The notes: generated from the sequence alone by a model not told the origin. DNA of 64,000 nt from Vulcanimicrobiota bacterium (GCA_019637395.1 JAHBVR010000001.1:248001-312000); one strand, 5' to 3'. Positions 25,959 through 34,933 are shown, numbered from the stretch's first letter. Translations and numbers: made by a program.

Positions 25959-26875
25959 GGCATCACCGGTTCCAAGGCGGGCAGCGGCTCCAGCGTGGCG
26001 GCAAAACCGCTCACCGCCGAAAGAATGCGGCCCACTTGCTGGCGCTCCAGACCGCCCGCCACCAGGCGCCGAGTCACTTCCTGTAGAGACGCGCCTTCGC
26101 AGAGAGCCACCAGGGCAGCCGCCACCAGGCAGGTGTCGGCGGAGCCTTCCATGGCGATGACGTGGTCACCGAAGACCTTTTCCCAGGCCGATCCGCAGCG
26201 CCCGACCCGACCCTTATCGGGAATCAGGAAGAACGGATGGTAATGACGGGACAACTCCTCGACGATTTGCTCCAGCGGCAGGTCGGCCGTCAAATCGTCG
26301 CCGATCAGATCCCGCACCCAGGTCTTGGAGACGGTCGGATACGGATTTTCGTCACCGGTCATGAAGAAGTAGCCGCGCTTACCGCGCCTGGCCGCTCGAT
26401 CGTGGTCGGTGTGGCGAGCCGCGAAATACATGGCCAGGTCATACGACTCGCAACCGTTGCCGCCGCCGCCCCCCTCCAGCCAGCTCCAGGTCAACCAGCG
26501 ATCCATATCCTCGGCGCTGGACTCGAACTGGCCGACCTGCAGCGGGCCCTGATCGTGGGCGGCGTCGCCTATGAACAGAAAGCATACCTGCGGATCGGCC
26601 ACGCCCGAATCGAGCAGCGTCTTCATGAAGCGCGGCAATTCCTGACGTGCCAGTTGTTCGGGGATCTCTCCCATCGAGCCGGTCACATCCAGCGCGAAGA
26701 GGATGGGAATGGAGTTGGGATGCTCCTGGCTGTCGCGGCTTTCACGCATGCCGACTCCCAGGGGGTTCATGAGCGGATGAACCCTGGACTGCTGGAAAAC
26801 CTCGGAGCGACTCTGGGTCGAGCGGGCTCTGGTGATATTCTGATGTGATTCGTAACTATAGGAACCATAACCCAT
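25955..26875 (-). CDS. VWA-domain protein with intact MIDAS
   Basis: 306 residues, no signal peptide or membrane helix, so cytoplasmic. After a Tyr/Ser-rich N-terminus (about 1-50) the von Willebrand A domain begins with PILFALDVTGSMGE, a metal-ion-dependent adhesion site (D63, T65, S67). Later comes DPQVCFLFIGDAAHDQGPLQ and GKRGYFFMTGDENP. A C-terminal helical part (200-306) completes it. VWA proteins usually scaffold multi-protein or chaperone assemblies. The ATG has GGAGG nine bases before; it sits 15 bases after the kinase-like gene and overlaps the PurA-like start by four bases. Confidence 0.82.
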   Translation of the reverse strand: MGYGSYSYESHQNITRARSTQSRSEVFQQSRVHPLMNPLGVGMRESRDSQEHPNSIPILFALDVTGSMGEIPEQLARQELPRFMKTLLDSGVADPQVCFLFIGDAAHDQGPLQVGQFESSAEDMDRWLTWSWLEGGGGGNGCESYDLAMYFAARHTDHDRAARRGKRGYFFMTGDENPYPTVSKTWVRDLIGDDLTADLPLEQIVEELSRHYHPFFLIPDKGRVGRCGSAWEKVFGDHVIAMEGSADTCLVAAALVALCEGASLQEVTRRLVAGGLERQQVGRILSAVSGFAATLEPLPALEPVMP

Positions 26876-26890
26876 GGACTGTTACCTCCG

Positions 26891-27682
26891 TTAGCGTAAT
26901 TGGGAAAGAGGGCAGAACTTAGGCGGTCCGAGAACCGCCGCGCTCACCCGTTTCAACTCTTCATTGACCTCCAGGGCGCTGCCCCGAGCGTTGCCCAGCA
27001 ACCGCTTCAGCGGCGCGGGCGCCCGGGCAACCAGAGTGCCGGCAATGGCCTCTAAGCCATCCGCCACATCCGACCCCTGACCCGGCCGGCACTGCGACCA
27101 ACCGCACAACCTCAGACCGTGGGCCTCGCTGTGGGCCAGCATGTGCTCGGCGCGCAAGTTGCCGTGCTGGAAGCCCAGCTCGTGCAGCTCGTGAAGCTGC
27201 TCCAGCAGGCGATGACTCAGCCAAACTCCGGCTTCGGCCGGAACACGCCCCGCATAGCTGGCCAGGGTGCGCTGAAATTCGCGCCGCCAGCGATAGACCA
27301 GCACGCGCTTTCCGGAATCGGAGAGCGCGCACTGGACCGGCTCGGGCAAATGGCGACCCAGGAAGCGTCCGGCACACAGGCGCTGCAAGGCGCGCATCCG
27401 CTCCCACTCCGCCCGCACCTCACCCACCTTGAGCACGACCATTTCCGTCAGCGGCGTATCGCGCCGCGCCAGGAAAATGCCGGGAGCCAGGCGGCCGTGC
27501 ACCAGATAGCTCAGGTCACCAACCCGGAAGCGGCCCAGAGAAGCAACACGTGAACGCGGAAGATCTCGAGGGATTCTCCAGGAAGGCAAGGGCCCTGGTA
27601 GCGAATCGCAGTATTCACAGGGCAAAGCCCGAGACTGCAACGGTCCGCCGCAGTTTTTGCAACGTTCCAGCATAATACTCAT
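26891..27682 (-). CDS. Zinc-ribbon pseudokinase
   Basis: 263 residues from the ATG at 27682. A zinc ribbon comes first (C8, C11, C22, C25). A protein-kinase-like domain follows: MVVLKVGE carries the ATP-site lysine, and GFQHGNLRAEHMLAH occupies the catalytic loop, where the HRD aspartate is replaced by Asn (HGN). The DFG position reads CGW. It should therefore be a pseudokinase or a weak, atypical kinase. Upstream in-frame TTG and ATG codons overlap the -35/-10 region; the ATG at 27682 lies seven bases after the -10 box (leaderless), with ATG 27673 as alternative. First gene of the pseudokinase / VWA / PurA-like operon. Confidence 0.7.
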   Translation of the reverse strand: MSIMLERCKNCGGPLQSRALPCEYCDSLPGPLPSWRIPRDLPRSRVASLGRFRVGDLSYLVHGRLAPGIFLARRDTPLTEMVVLKVGEVRAEWERMRALQRLCAGRFLGRHLPEPVQCALSDSGKRVLVYRWRREFQRTLASYAGRVPAEAGVWLSHRLLEQLHELHELGFQHGNLRAEHMLAHSEAHGLRLCGWSQCRPGQGSDVADGLEAIAGTLVARAPAPLKRLLGNARGSALEVNEELKRVSAAVLGPPKFCPLSQLR

Positions 27683-27719
27683 TTTGAGCATTATGCTGGA
27701 CAAGTAAGTGTCTTGTCAA
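27667..27719 (-). promoter_or_regulatory. Promoter and palindromic operators of the pseudokinase operon
   Basis: Minus strand -35 TTGACA (27719-27714), an 18-base spacer, -10 CATAAT (27695-27690), ATG seven bases later. A large palindrome (27667-27699; CCAGCATAAT...ATTATGCTGG with inner CTCA/TGAG) covers the -10 and the start site. A second inverted repeat, GACAAG/CTTGTC (27699-27717), covers the spacer and most of the -35. This is a typical layout for repression by a dimeric regulator. No regulator gene lies beside it. Confidence 0.7.
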
Positions 27720-27738
27720 CACCCAGGATTTCCAGGTC

Positions 27739-29118
27739 TCAGTAGAGGCCGGTCAGACGGTAAATCGCGATCACCACAAAGACGGCGGCCGTCTTCAGGC
27801 AGGTAATCACAAAAATATCCTTATAGGAATCCTTGTGGGTCAGCCCGGTCACCAGCAGCAAGGTGATCACCGCCCCATTGTGCGGCAAAGTATCCATACC
27901 CCCGGAGGCCATGGAGGCCACCCGGTGCAAGACCTCGGGCGGCACCTGCCCGCCCTCCTGAAACTGCTTGCCCAGTGCGGCCAAAGCCAGCGACAATCCC
28001 CCCGAGGCCGAGCCGGTGATGCCGGCCAGCACGTTGACGGAGACGGCTTCATTCACCAGCGGATCGGAAAAAGCCCCACCCAGGGCATTCTTGACCCATA
28101 CGAAGCCGGGCAAAGAGGCGATGACGCCGCCGAAACCATACTCGGAAGCCGTATTCATGGTGGCCAGCAGAGCTCCGGCCACGGCCGCCCGCAAACCTTC
28201 CTGCAGACTGCGCTGAATGTCGCGAAAACCCACCGCCAGACAGGTCAAGATTCCGGCGCACAGGGCTATCTCGATCGACCAGATGGCCGCCACCGTCTTG
28301 ACGATCACCGCTCCATCCTCGGGCAGGCCGATGGACGCAAAGTCATAGGTCTCGCCGTAGACGCGGGCCAACCAGGGACCGAGCAGATAGTTCAACACGG
28401 CCACCACCAGCAGCGGCAGCATGGCCAGGAAGAAGGGAGGCAACACCCGTTCGCGAGTTTCCTCGACGGCGTGTCCCCCATAGCCCTCGCCGGCCAGAAA
28501 GGCCCGATTGCGCTCGCGCGCCAGATACAGCATGCCGGCCACGAACACGAACACGGCCCCGCTGCAGCCCAGCACCGGAGCTGCGTAGACCGTGGTGCCG
28601 AAAAAGGTGGTCGGGATCACATTCTGGATTTGCGGCGTGCCCGGCAGGGCGTCCATGGTAAAGGTAAAGGCGCCGAGGGCAATGGTACCGGGAACCAACC
28701 GTTTGGGAATATCCGCCTGATAAAACAGGTTATTGGCCAGCGGATAGACCGCGAAAGCCACCACAAACAGTGAAACGCCTCCGTAAGTGAGCACGGCGCA
28801 GGCCAGCACGATAGCCAGCATCACCTGACGCTGTCCCAGGCCGCGCACGATAGTGGCCGAAATAGAGGCGGCCGCCCCCGACATTTCCACGAACTTGCCG
28901 AACACCGCCCCCAGCATGAAAACCGGGAAAAACTTGCGCACAAACTCGACCGCCTTGACCATGAAGACGTCGGAATAAAAGGGCAGCACGGCCGCCGGGC
29001 CGAGCGACAGCAGCACCGCCAGCAAAGCGCAGAGGGGCGCAAAAAGCACTACCGAGAGTCCCCGGTAGGCGACCCACATCAGCAAAAAGAGAGCCAGCAG
29101 TACGATCAAAAGTTGCAT
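27739..29118 (-). CDS. GntP-family organic-acid permease
   Basis: 459 residues with about 12 hydrophobic segments, beginning QLLIVLLALFLLMWVAYRG. Family-type sequences: LTYGGVSLFVVAFAVYPLA, ALPGTPQIQNVIPTTFFGT, and near the end ASGGMDTLPHNGAVITLL. GntP transporters bring in gluconate or related hydroxy acids with protons. I start at ATG 29118; the longer frame from GTG 29172 lacks a hydrophobic start. Ribosome-binding site weak. It is divergent from the PLD-like gene and upstream of the pseudokinase operon promoter. Confidence 0.85.
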   Translation of the reverse strand: MQLLIVLLALFLLMWVAYRGLSVVLFAPLCALLAVLLSLGPAAVLPFYSDVFMVKAVEFVRKFFPVFMLGAVFGKFVEMSGAAASISATIVRGLGQRQVMLAIVLACAVLTYGGVSLFVVAFAVYPLANNLFYQADIPKRLVPGTIALGAFTFTMDALPGTPQIQNVIPTTFFGTTVYAAPVLGCSGAVFVFVAGMLYLARERNRAFLAGEGYGGHAVEETRERVLPPFFLAMLPLLVVAVLNYLLGPWLARVYGETYDFASIGLPEDGAVIVKTVAAIWSIEIALCAGILTCLAVGFRDIQRSLQEGLRAAVAGALLATMNTASEYGFGGVIASLPGFVWVKNALGGAFSDPLVNEAVSVNVLAGITGSASGGLSLALAALGKQFQEGGQVPPEVLHRVASMASGGMDTLPHNGAVITLLLVTGLTHKDSYKDIFVITCLKTAAVFVVIAIYRLTGLY

Positions 29119-29189
29119 GGGGCCACATTGCAGAAGTTTTTCAGGGTGTCCTCCTAGACTGAAACCATTCACTCGAGGAGGGTCCCAAC

Positions 29190-31403
29190 ATGTCCTTTAC
29201 CATCGGTAACAACAAGGTTGACAGCCGCCAGGTCAACCCCGAGCTGGTGCGCAAGTGGGCCGACAGCGCCAAGCGCATCGAGGTGGAGGGCAACGCCTCC
29301 AAGGATAGTTGGGAAAAACTGGCCCAGGGCGCCGAGAAGAACAGTGCTCTCAGCCAGGCCGACATGGACCAGATCACCAACCTGGGCAAAGCCTGCTTCA
29401 AGTACCACAAGCAACTCCATTCGGATTTCAAGGCCAGTGGTTACAAAGACATGGCCATCAAAGACAAGCTCTCCGACGTGCACGTTTTCACCACCGGATC
29501 GGACGCCATCAAGAAAGCCGTCGCCCGCAGCCAGGCCCTGCTGGCCGTCGAAGCCGCCGCTCCCGCCAGTTTTGGACCCACTGGCGTGGTGGCCGCATAC
29601 GCCGCCGCCGCCCGCCTGGATGATGAAAGCCTGAAAGCCCTGGTCGACTCGGTGTCCGGCATGCGCGCCGGAGAAAGCAATCTGGTCTTCGGCGGCAACT
29701 CCATCAAAGGTTTCCACTGCGAAGAAATCTGGGCTCAAATGAACCGAATGCTGGACAAAGCCGCTGAAAACGGCCGCTCCGGTCAACCCCAGGAAGTCAA
29801 CTCCCAGTATTACGAACTCACCAACCAGCAGATCGTGGGCAAACTGGCCCAGGCCGCCGAAGCCGGCAACAAAGTGCGCGTCAACGTCGATGCCGGCCGC
29901 CTGGTGGCTTACAAGGGCAGCCACGTGGTTATCGACGAGGTGCCCGACAAGCTGCGCGCCATCATCCAGCTCAACAGCACCAAGGGTGACATCGCTGTTT
30001 CCGCTTATCCCGTCCCCAAGCAGCTGGGCGACCCGGGCAACCTCATGCACCGCAAAGGCCTGCGCGTGGGCGAAGAATTCTTGCTCTCCGGTATGAACGC
30101 CAACGAAGGCTCCGGTGAAAACATCGACGCCGGCTACGTCATCCAGGGACCGGCCGCCAAGAAGCTGGTGGCCAACTTCTCGCGCGACGTGCAACAGTCG
30201 GCCGGCGCCAGCAACGCAGAAATCTACGGGGAGAAGCCGCTGGCCGGCTTCATGGACGGCGACATCAACATGGGCACGCGCGGTCTGGCCGCCATGATCG
30301 ACACCGTGGCCGGTCCGGCCAAGGCGGGCAACTCCGTGCCCCGTTTCAAGACCTTCGCCCAAATCGAAGAATTCGCCAAACAGAACGGCCAGAAAGCCGC
30401 CGACTACATCAATGTCAAGCCGGCCGAAGCCGAGGAGCTGCTGGCCAGGGGGGAAGCCCTGCCGCTCAGCAAAAAGGGTAAGGAAACCTTCATGGGCCTG
30501 GTGGATCGCGCCCTGGGCGGCTGCCGCACCAAGGAGAACGTCGCCCGTCTTAAGGACATTTCGCTCCCCGAGGGTAAGAAGGTGGGCAAGGCCGACGTGG
30601 CCCTGGCCGACTTTCCCACCGACCGCGAAACCCTGATGATCACGGCCATTCAGGAAGCCGAAAAGTTCATCTACATCCCCGCCTTCGTGATGACCGGCAC
30701 CATCGCCGAGATGCTGGTGGCCAAGAAAGAAGAAATGGAAGCCGCCGGTAAGCAAATCGACATCCGCGTGCTGGCTGACCCGGGCGTCTACCCGGACGGA
30801 GGCACCCCCAACGAAGCCGGCATGGAGCGTCTGGAAGACGCCGGCATTCCTTGCAAATGGGCCAACCTGCCCCGCTCCGGCTGGCACGACCGCAAGATCC
30901 ACGCCAAGGAAATCCTCACCGATAAGGGCGAGTTCTTCGGCAGCACCAATTTCTCCAAGAAGGGCCTGCGCGAAAACTGGGAGCACTCCGGCTACGTCAA
31001 GTTCGACGACAGCAACCGCGACGAGCAAGCCGCCTCGGTGGCCCAGTTCAACAACCTGTGGGAGAATGAATCCTTCGAACTCAACAGCCTGGAGCGCGGT
31101 AAGAAGCTCAAGAACCGGGATCGCGAGCGCATCGACTTTGCCGAACTGGTGGATGAGTCCCGTTACGGAACCACCCGCGACATCATCAGCGGCATCGAGA
31201 AAGCCGAAATCGACACCGGCACCTTCACCGAAGAGCAGGCCAAGGATCCCCAAACGGCCGCCCGCGTGGCCGAACTGGAGAAAGCCGGCTACGACGAAGG
31301 CAGCGCCGTCATTATGGCCGTCCAGGAGAAGCTGGGCAAAGCCGAATATTACAAGGCGCTCAACGAACTCCCCGGACGCAAAGAACTGAACGGGCTACAT
31401 TAA
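29190..31403 (+). CDS. Phospholipase D-like (double HKD) protein
   Basis: 737 residues with no signal peptide. Two HxK motifs are spaced like the halves of a PLD enzyme: HRKGLRVGEEFLLSGMNAN (H287, lacking the final Asp) and KIHAKEILTDKGEFFGSTNFS (H571, complete HxKx4D). PLD-family enzymes attack phosphodiesters (lipids, nucleic acids, cardiolipin synthesis). The N-terminal about 250 residues and the charged C-terminal about 100 are unfamiliar. A strong site (GAGGAGGG) precedes the ATG. Substrate unknown. Confidence 0.78.
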   Translation: MSFTIGNNKVDSRQVNPELVRKWADSAKRIEVEGNASKDSWEKLAQGAEKNSALSQADMDQITNLGKACFKYHKQLHSDFKASGYKDMAIKDKLSDVHVFTTGSDAIKKAVARSQALLAVEAAAPASFGPTGVVAAYAAAARLDDESLKALVDSVSGMRAGESNLVFGGNSIKGFHCEEIWAQMNRMLDKAAENGRSGQPQEVNSQYYELTNQQIVGKLAQAAEAGNKVRVNVDAGRLVAYKGSHVVIDEVPDKLRAIIQLNSTKGDIAVSAYPVPKQLGDPGNLMHRKGLRVGEEFLLSGMNANEGSGENIDAGYVIQGPAAKKLVANFSRDVQQSAGASNAEIYGEKPLAGFMDGDINMGTRGLAAMIDTVAGPAKAGNSVPRFKTFAQIEEFAKQNGQKAADYINVKPAEAEELLARGEALPLSKKGKETFMGLVDRALGGCRTKENVARLKDISLPEGKKVGKADVALADFPTDRETLMITAIQEAEKFIYIPAFVMTGTIAEMLVAKKEEMEAAGKQIDIRVLADPGVYPDGGTPNEAGMERLEDAGIPCKWANLPRSGWHDRKIHAKEILTDKGEFFGSTNFSKKGLRENWEHSGYVKFDDSNRDEQAASVAQFNNLWENESFELNSLERGKKLKNRDRERIDFAELVDESRYGTTRDIISGIEKAEIDTGTFTEEQAKDPQTAARVAELEKAGYDEGSAVIMAVQEKLGKAEYYKALNELPGRKELNGLH

Positions 31404-31603
31404 CCGAAGGCATTCGTTCCTCTCAGAGCGGGAGTCAGTTCGCAGGCTCGCCTGGCAGTTACGCGCTTGAAGGCGCGCGCTTCGGTCTTACCAAAAGTGA
31501 AGGATAGTCGATGATTGTTGAGGGTCTGCTCATAAAATCGGCAAAAGCGCTCGATCAGCGGAAGGTAAGCCTCTGGGGGTTGGCAATCAGGGCAGTGCAA
31601 CAA
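31400..31603 (-). CDS. Possible small protein after the pseudopilin genes
   Basis: A 67-codon frame starting TTG, 12 bases after the third pseudopilin gene. The product has a CxxC pair near its start (LHCPDCQ) and a mixed composition that looks protein-like, but there is no ribosome-binding site and no family match. A 15-base string in it (TTGGCAATCAGGGCA) recurs at 35108 in non-coding DNA. Low confidence that it is real. Confidence 0.25.
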   Translation of the reverse strand: MLHCPDCQPPEAYLPLIERFCRFYEQTLNNHRLSFTFGKTEARAFKRVTARRACELTPALRGTNAFG

Positions 31604-31615
31604 CTGCGTTAGCCG

Positions 31616-32347
31616 CTAGTTATTAGTTCTAATTCCAAATCGTTCCGTAATAGTATAGCTAGAGCGGGCGAGTGGAACCTGGCCGAGAGCGATGTGCTTT
31701 TGGGCATCTCTGAGAGCGACTGCGCTTAACTCAAAGGACCACAGTGGTCCAGTTTTGAGGATCCTGAAGCCCAGCATTCGCTCAGCCACCAGTTTCTGAC
31801 CCGCTGGCAAAGTGGTGGAGCCTGGCTGAACCAACCAACTGTTCCAGCCGGCATTAAAAACAGAAACACCGGTGTCGACCCTGCGGATCAGCCACTTAAA
31901 AGGATTTTGCTGTTCATAGCCATTGGCGTCAGCCGCTCCACCCGTTACGCTCACCCCATTAGGATTTGGCACAGCCGGAACGACAAGATAATAGGTAATC
32001 TGGCTCTGAAACTGGGCTCTGCCATGCGGGTCAACCGTCCAATTGGCGAGGTTGGAACCACTATCGCTGCTCAGAAAGCTCAGGGCCGCCCCGTCGTAGC
32101 CCGGATTTCCGTGAGGACCGACCTGGGCCACGCCGACCTCGCTGGGTTTGGAGGAGGCGTTCATCAAATCGCGGGCCAGCGCCGAGCGAGCCTTCAACAA
32201 CTGGCGAATCACATCGTCTTTGGCGTCGGCCTTACGCCATAGGTCGGTGACATTCTTCAATACCACCACAAAGACCACCGACATTAACGCAAAAATCGAA
32301 AGAGAAATCATCAATTCCACTACGGTAAATCCGAATCTACGGCGCAT
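31616..32347 (-). CDS. Type II/IV pseudopilin (PulJ-like)
   Basis: 243 residues. The prepilin leader RRRFG is cut before FTVVELMISLSIFALMSVVF, with the conserved Glu at mature position 5. The soluble part is a minor-pilin domain (for example WLIRRVDTGVSVFNAGWN). It would enter a type IV pilus or type II secretion pseudopilus after a prepilin peptidase. It overlaps the preceding gene by 11 bases. Base composition is more AT-rich than the neighbourhood. Confidence 0.85.
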   Translation of the reverse strand: MRRRFGFTVVELMISLSIFALMSVVFVVVLKNVTDLWRKADAKDDVIRQLLKARSALARDLMNASSKPSEVGVAQVGPHGNPGYDGAALSFLSSDSGSNLANWTVDPHGRAQFQSQITYYLVVPAVPNPNGVSVTGGAADANGYEQQNPFKWLIRRVDTGVSVFNAGWNSWLVQPGSTTLPAGQKLVAERMLGFRILKTGPLWSFELSAVALRDAQKHIALGQVPLARSSYTITERFGIRTNN

Positions 32348-32750
32348 AAACCAACCTGCTGATGCTTACCCGCTGTTGGCCTTGTCCGGCCACGCCATTC
32401 CAAGTGACATTGACGGTGCAGGTCAACAAACCACTTAAAGCACCTGTGCCGGGCTGCAAGAAGAGTTGAGCCTGGTAGGTTTTTGTACCTAACTGAGTTT
32501 GGTCTTGTAAGTAGGGAGCGGCAAAACTGGTCTGAGTCCAGAGGGGGCCTGTAAGGGGGGGTAAATCATAGACGAACGCTTCCATGAATTCCCCAGCATA
32601 AGATTGCGCGACCACCACGTCGCTCGATTTCTGCATTCCGCGCTGAGCGGAAATGGCCAAAGCGATGACGGTGAGCAGGGCGACGGCGCAAAATCCCACC
32701 GAGAGAATGACCTCAGCCAGCGTTAAGCCGTTTCTTAAAACTCGTGCCAC
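32337..32750 (-). CDS. Minor pseudopilin (PilV/GspI-like)
   Basis: 137 residues. Prepilin motif NGLTLAEVILSVGFCAVALLTV: the leader ends in Gly, with Glu at mature position 5. The remainder is a small beta domain. Starts with GTG, 16 bases before the end of the upstream pilus gene, and overlaps the next by 11 bases. The tight overlaps show one operon. Confidence 0.82.
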   Translation of the reverse strand: MARVLRNGLTLAEVILSVGFCAVALLTVIALAISAQRGMQKSSDVVVAQSYAGEFMEAFVYDLPPLTGPLWTQTSFAAPYLQDQTQLGTKTYQAQLFLQPGTGALSGLLTCTVNVTWNGVAGQGQQRVSISRLVYAP

Positions 32751-34927
32751 GAAAGTATATCAAGATCGAAAGGTCCAGAAGAAAGCAAGCTGGCCAGATA
32801 GGCGGGGTCATAAGTCAACGACATCGAAGCTGCTTTCAGGTTCGCCTTTCCCTGGCCGGCGGCTACTGAAGTTTGAGACGGGTCTCCCCCATAGGCCACC
32901 AGGCCGCCACGCAAATTGAAAGTTCCACCCCCGCTGGAATCGCCCATCAGGACGTTGACATCATTCCAAGCGTAGAGGATACCGCCGAGGTTGAAAGAGC
33001 GGAACTGACCGCCGGAACTGTCTAATTGAAAGGCGTCGATCGTTATATTTCCTTGGGCATACAAATTCAGTCCGAGTTGCGTGCCGGGTGAGGAACTCAA
33101 GTCGGTGCTCGTTCCGATCAGCGCGATATCACTCTTGCTGACCAAGGCTGAACTGGTCCCCTTTATTTGGGTGCCAATCGTAATCGCTCCATCATTAGCC
33201 AAAGTGAGTCCTGACGCTCCGCCGTTGAGCTGCAATTCCACATCTTTAGGCTTTAGACCGGTTGGATTGCCACCATTATTATTATTGTTGTTGTTTTGGA
33301 TTTCTGTGGCGGCCATATCCGCCCCGGCGCTGACAATGAGCGACTGAAATTCAGTGCTGTGGGTCTGGCTTTGCAGAAACGTAGTAAACTCTTGGTTGGC
33401 CGCCTGTTGTCCGCCCCCTTCCATCCAAAGGTAGACGGGCCCGTGCACGGATACAGACATAGGCACGTAGAGCGGCTGCCCGCCGGGCATTAAGAACGAC
33501 TTGTAAGTCACCGAAGTATCGGCGTTCCCTGGTGGGGTTGCATTGTTGCTGAGCAGAGTAAGATGGTTTTGAGCCAAATTCAACAGGTCAGTGAGCGGAG
33601 CAGAAGTTAAGGGAGCCGAGTTGCTTCCGCTGACCGGGTCAAAATAGTATGCCGCTATGGTCGCATAATTGACCACCTGGGGAGGTGGCGGGGGTGGACT
33701 GGGATGGCCGCCACCGTAGCTCGCAGATTGGTCAGCTCCGCCGTCGGGCACGAGCGCGAAATCCGTCACGCCCCCACTCTGCCCAATCTGCACATCGCGA
33801 TTGACGGCAAGAGTGAACCTGGGTGCTGGCTCAGCATTGGGTCCCGAAATACTCATGCCGCTGGGCAACGTAAACGGGTTTCCGGTGGGTCGGGGGTTAG
33901 CCGCCACGTAGTCCGCGTAAGACATATTGACATAGTGGATCTGAGGAGCGGTAGTGCCGCTAACCACATATACACCCGCTGCCAAACTGATAGGCGAACT
34001 CGGCTGCTTGACCTTATTGGCCGGTATCTTGAAAAAATCTGAGTTCCCATCGGTAGCAACGGTTACTCCAGTGGTCGGCCCGCTCACGTTCTGGCCTTGC
34101 AGATATAGAATCTCGCCGTTGGTCGACAAGGCGCCGCCCGTGAGGGAAACGCTTTGTTTGGTGCGCATACGAGCTTTCTCTCCGGGCTGCGCATTCAGGG
34201 CCAGCGGTTGATTGACCTTGATATCCAAGTCACCATTCACCATCGTGACTGCTTCCAAAATGGGTTGGCTGGAACCGAAACGCAGAACGGTTTGGGCTAC
34301 CTTTTTCTGATAACCCCCCAGAAAGCGATCGGGGTATTGGCCTGCAAATCCAACGTTTCTTCCACAGGCACCCTCAATGCTCAGGAGTAGACAGTGTGCC
34401 GGCAAATCTAGCTGAGTGTTGCCCCAAGCCGCAGGGCTGCTGTAATTTGTGCCCGACTCCGCTATGGGAATCTGGCGAGGCGAAGGACCCATGAGATTGT
34501 TGCAACTAACATACGGAAAGTCTGTCCAATCGACGGACGGATCATCCAGGCCATCGCTATTGACGGCCGCGCTGGCGGGCCCGTCCTGGTAGTTAAAACG
34601 TAGTCGGAAGCGCGCCCACCCTCCGTTGTCCTGAAGCCATCCGGTCACCTGGCCATCACCTTCGACTACGTGCAAGGTGCCCTGGTCGAAGGTTGCGGCC
34701 GTCTCTGCATTCCATCTCGGGTCGCTGCTCAGGCGGAGACGAGCCCAATCCAGCCCGCTACGCGCGGCGCGTGTGGAAGCGGAAAGGGCCGAGTCATGAG
34801 CGCTACGGAGAAATCCACTCGGTGCCAATGCGAAAGCCGCCCCCACAAACATCAATACCAGAACACTAAAGAAAAGGACGGTTACCAGCATAATTGCTTT
34901 TTTTGGGTGGCGGCCGGATCGTCGCAT
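32735..34927 (-). CDS. Large PilX-like pilus-assembly protein
   Basis: 730 residues. It begins with a short basic stretch and one hydrophobic helix (AIMLVTVLFFSVLVLMFVGAAFAL), as in PilX/GspK-type minor pilins, though without a classical prepilin cleavage glycine. The long remainder is beta-rich, Ser/Gly/Asn-rich and resembles an exported adhesin-like domain. It holds a proline run (PSPPPPPPQ) and seven Asn in a row. First gene of the pseudopilin operon; a TATAAT box six bases before the ATG suggests a leaderless mRNA. Such large partners may sit at the pilus tip; this is inference. Confidence 0.7.
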   Translation of the reverse strand: MRRSGRHPKKAIMLVTVLFFSVLVLMFVGAAFALAPSGFLRSAHDSALSASTRAARSGLDWARLRLSSDPRWNAETAATFDQGTLHVVEGDGQVTGWLQDNGGWARFRLRFNYQDGPASAAVNSDGLDDPSVDWTDFPYVSCNNLMGPSPRQIPIAESGTNYSSPAAWGNTQLDLPAHCLLLSIEGACGRNVGFAGQYPDRFLGGYQKKVAQTVLRFGSSQPILEAVTMVNGDLDIKVNQPLALNAQPGEKARMRTKQSVSLTGGALSTNGEILYLQGQNVSGPTTGVTVATDGNSDFFKIPANKVKQPSSPISLAAGVYVVSGTTAPQIHYVNMSYADYVAANPRPTGNPFTLPSGMSISGPNAEPAPRFTLAVNRDVQIGQSGGVTDFALVPDGGADQSASYGGGHPSPPPPPPQVVNYATIAAYYFDPVSGSNSAPLTSAPLTDLLNLAQNHLTLLSNNATPPGNADTSVTYKSFLMPGGQPLYVPMSVSVHGPVYLWMEGGGQQAANQEFTTFLQSQTHSTEFQSLIVSAGADMAATEIQNNNNNNNGGNPTGLKPKDVELQLNGGASGLTLANDGAITIGTQIKGTSSALVSKSDIALIGTSTDLSSSPGTQLGLNLYAQGNITIDAFQLDSSGGQFRSFNLGGILYAWNDVNVLMGDSSGGGTFNLRGGLVAYGGDPSQTSVAAGQGKANLKAASMSLTYDPAYLASLLSSGPFDLDILSWHEF
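33275..33295 (-). repeat. Trinucleotide repeat encoding poly-Asn
   Basis: Plus strand (ATT)4 followed by (GTT)3; on the coding strand AAC/AAT codons give seven Asn. Length change would be in frame, so slippage would vary the linker and not switch the gene off. Confidence 0.7.
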
Positions 34928-34933
34928 ACAGCA

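Noticed and set aside
7741-28000. Insertion sequences or prophage
   Set aside because: No transposase, integrase or phage structural gene seen; the only mobility sign is the tRNA-Thr repeat.
29169-31253. 694-codon open frame antisense to the PLD-like gene
   Set aside because: It is the mirror of a well-supported gene (strong ribosome-binding site, HKD motifs). Its Gly/Val/His-rich composition is typical of antisense frames in GC-rich DNA.
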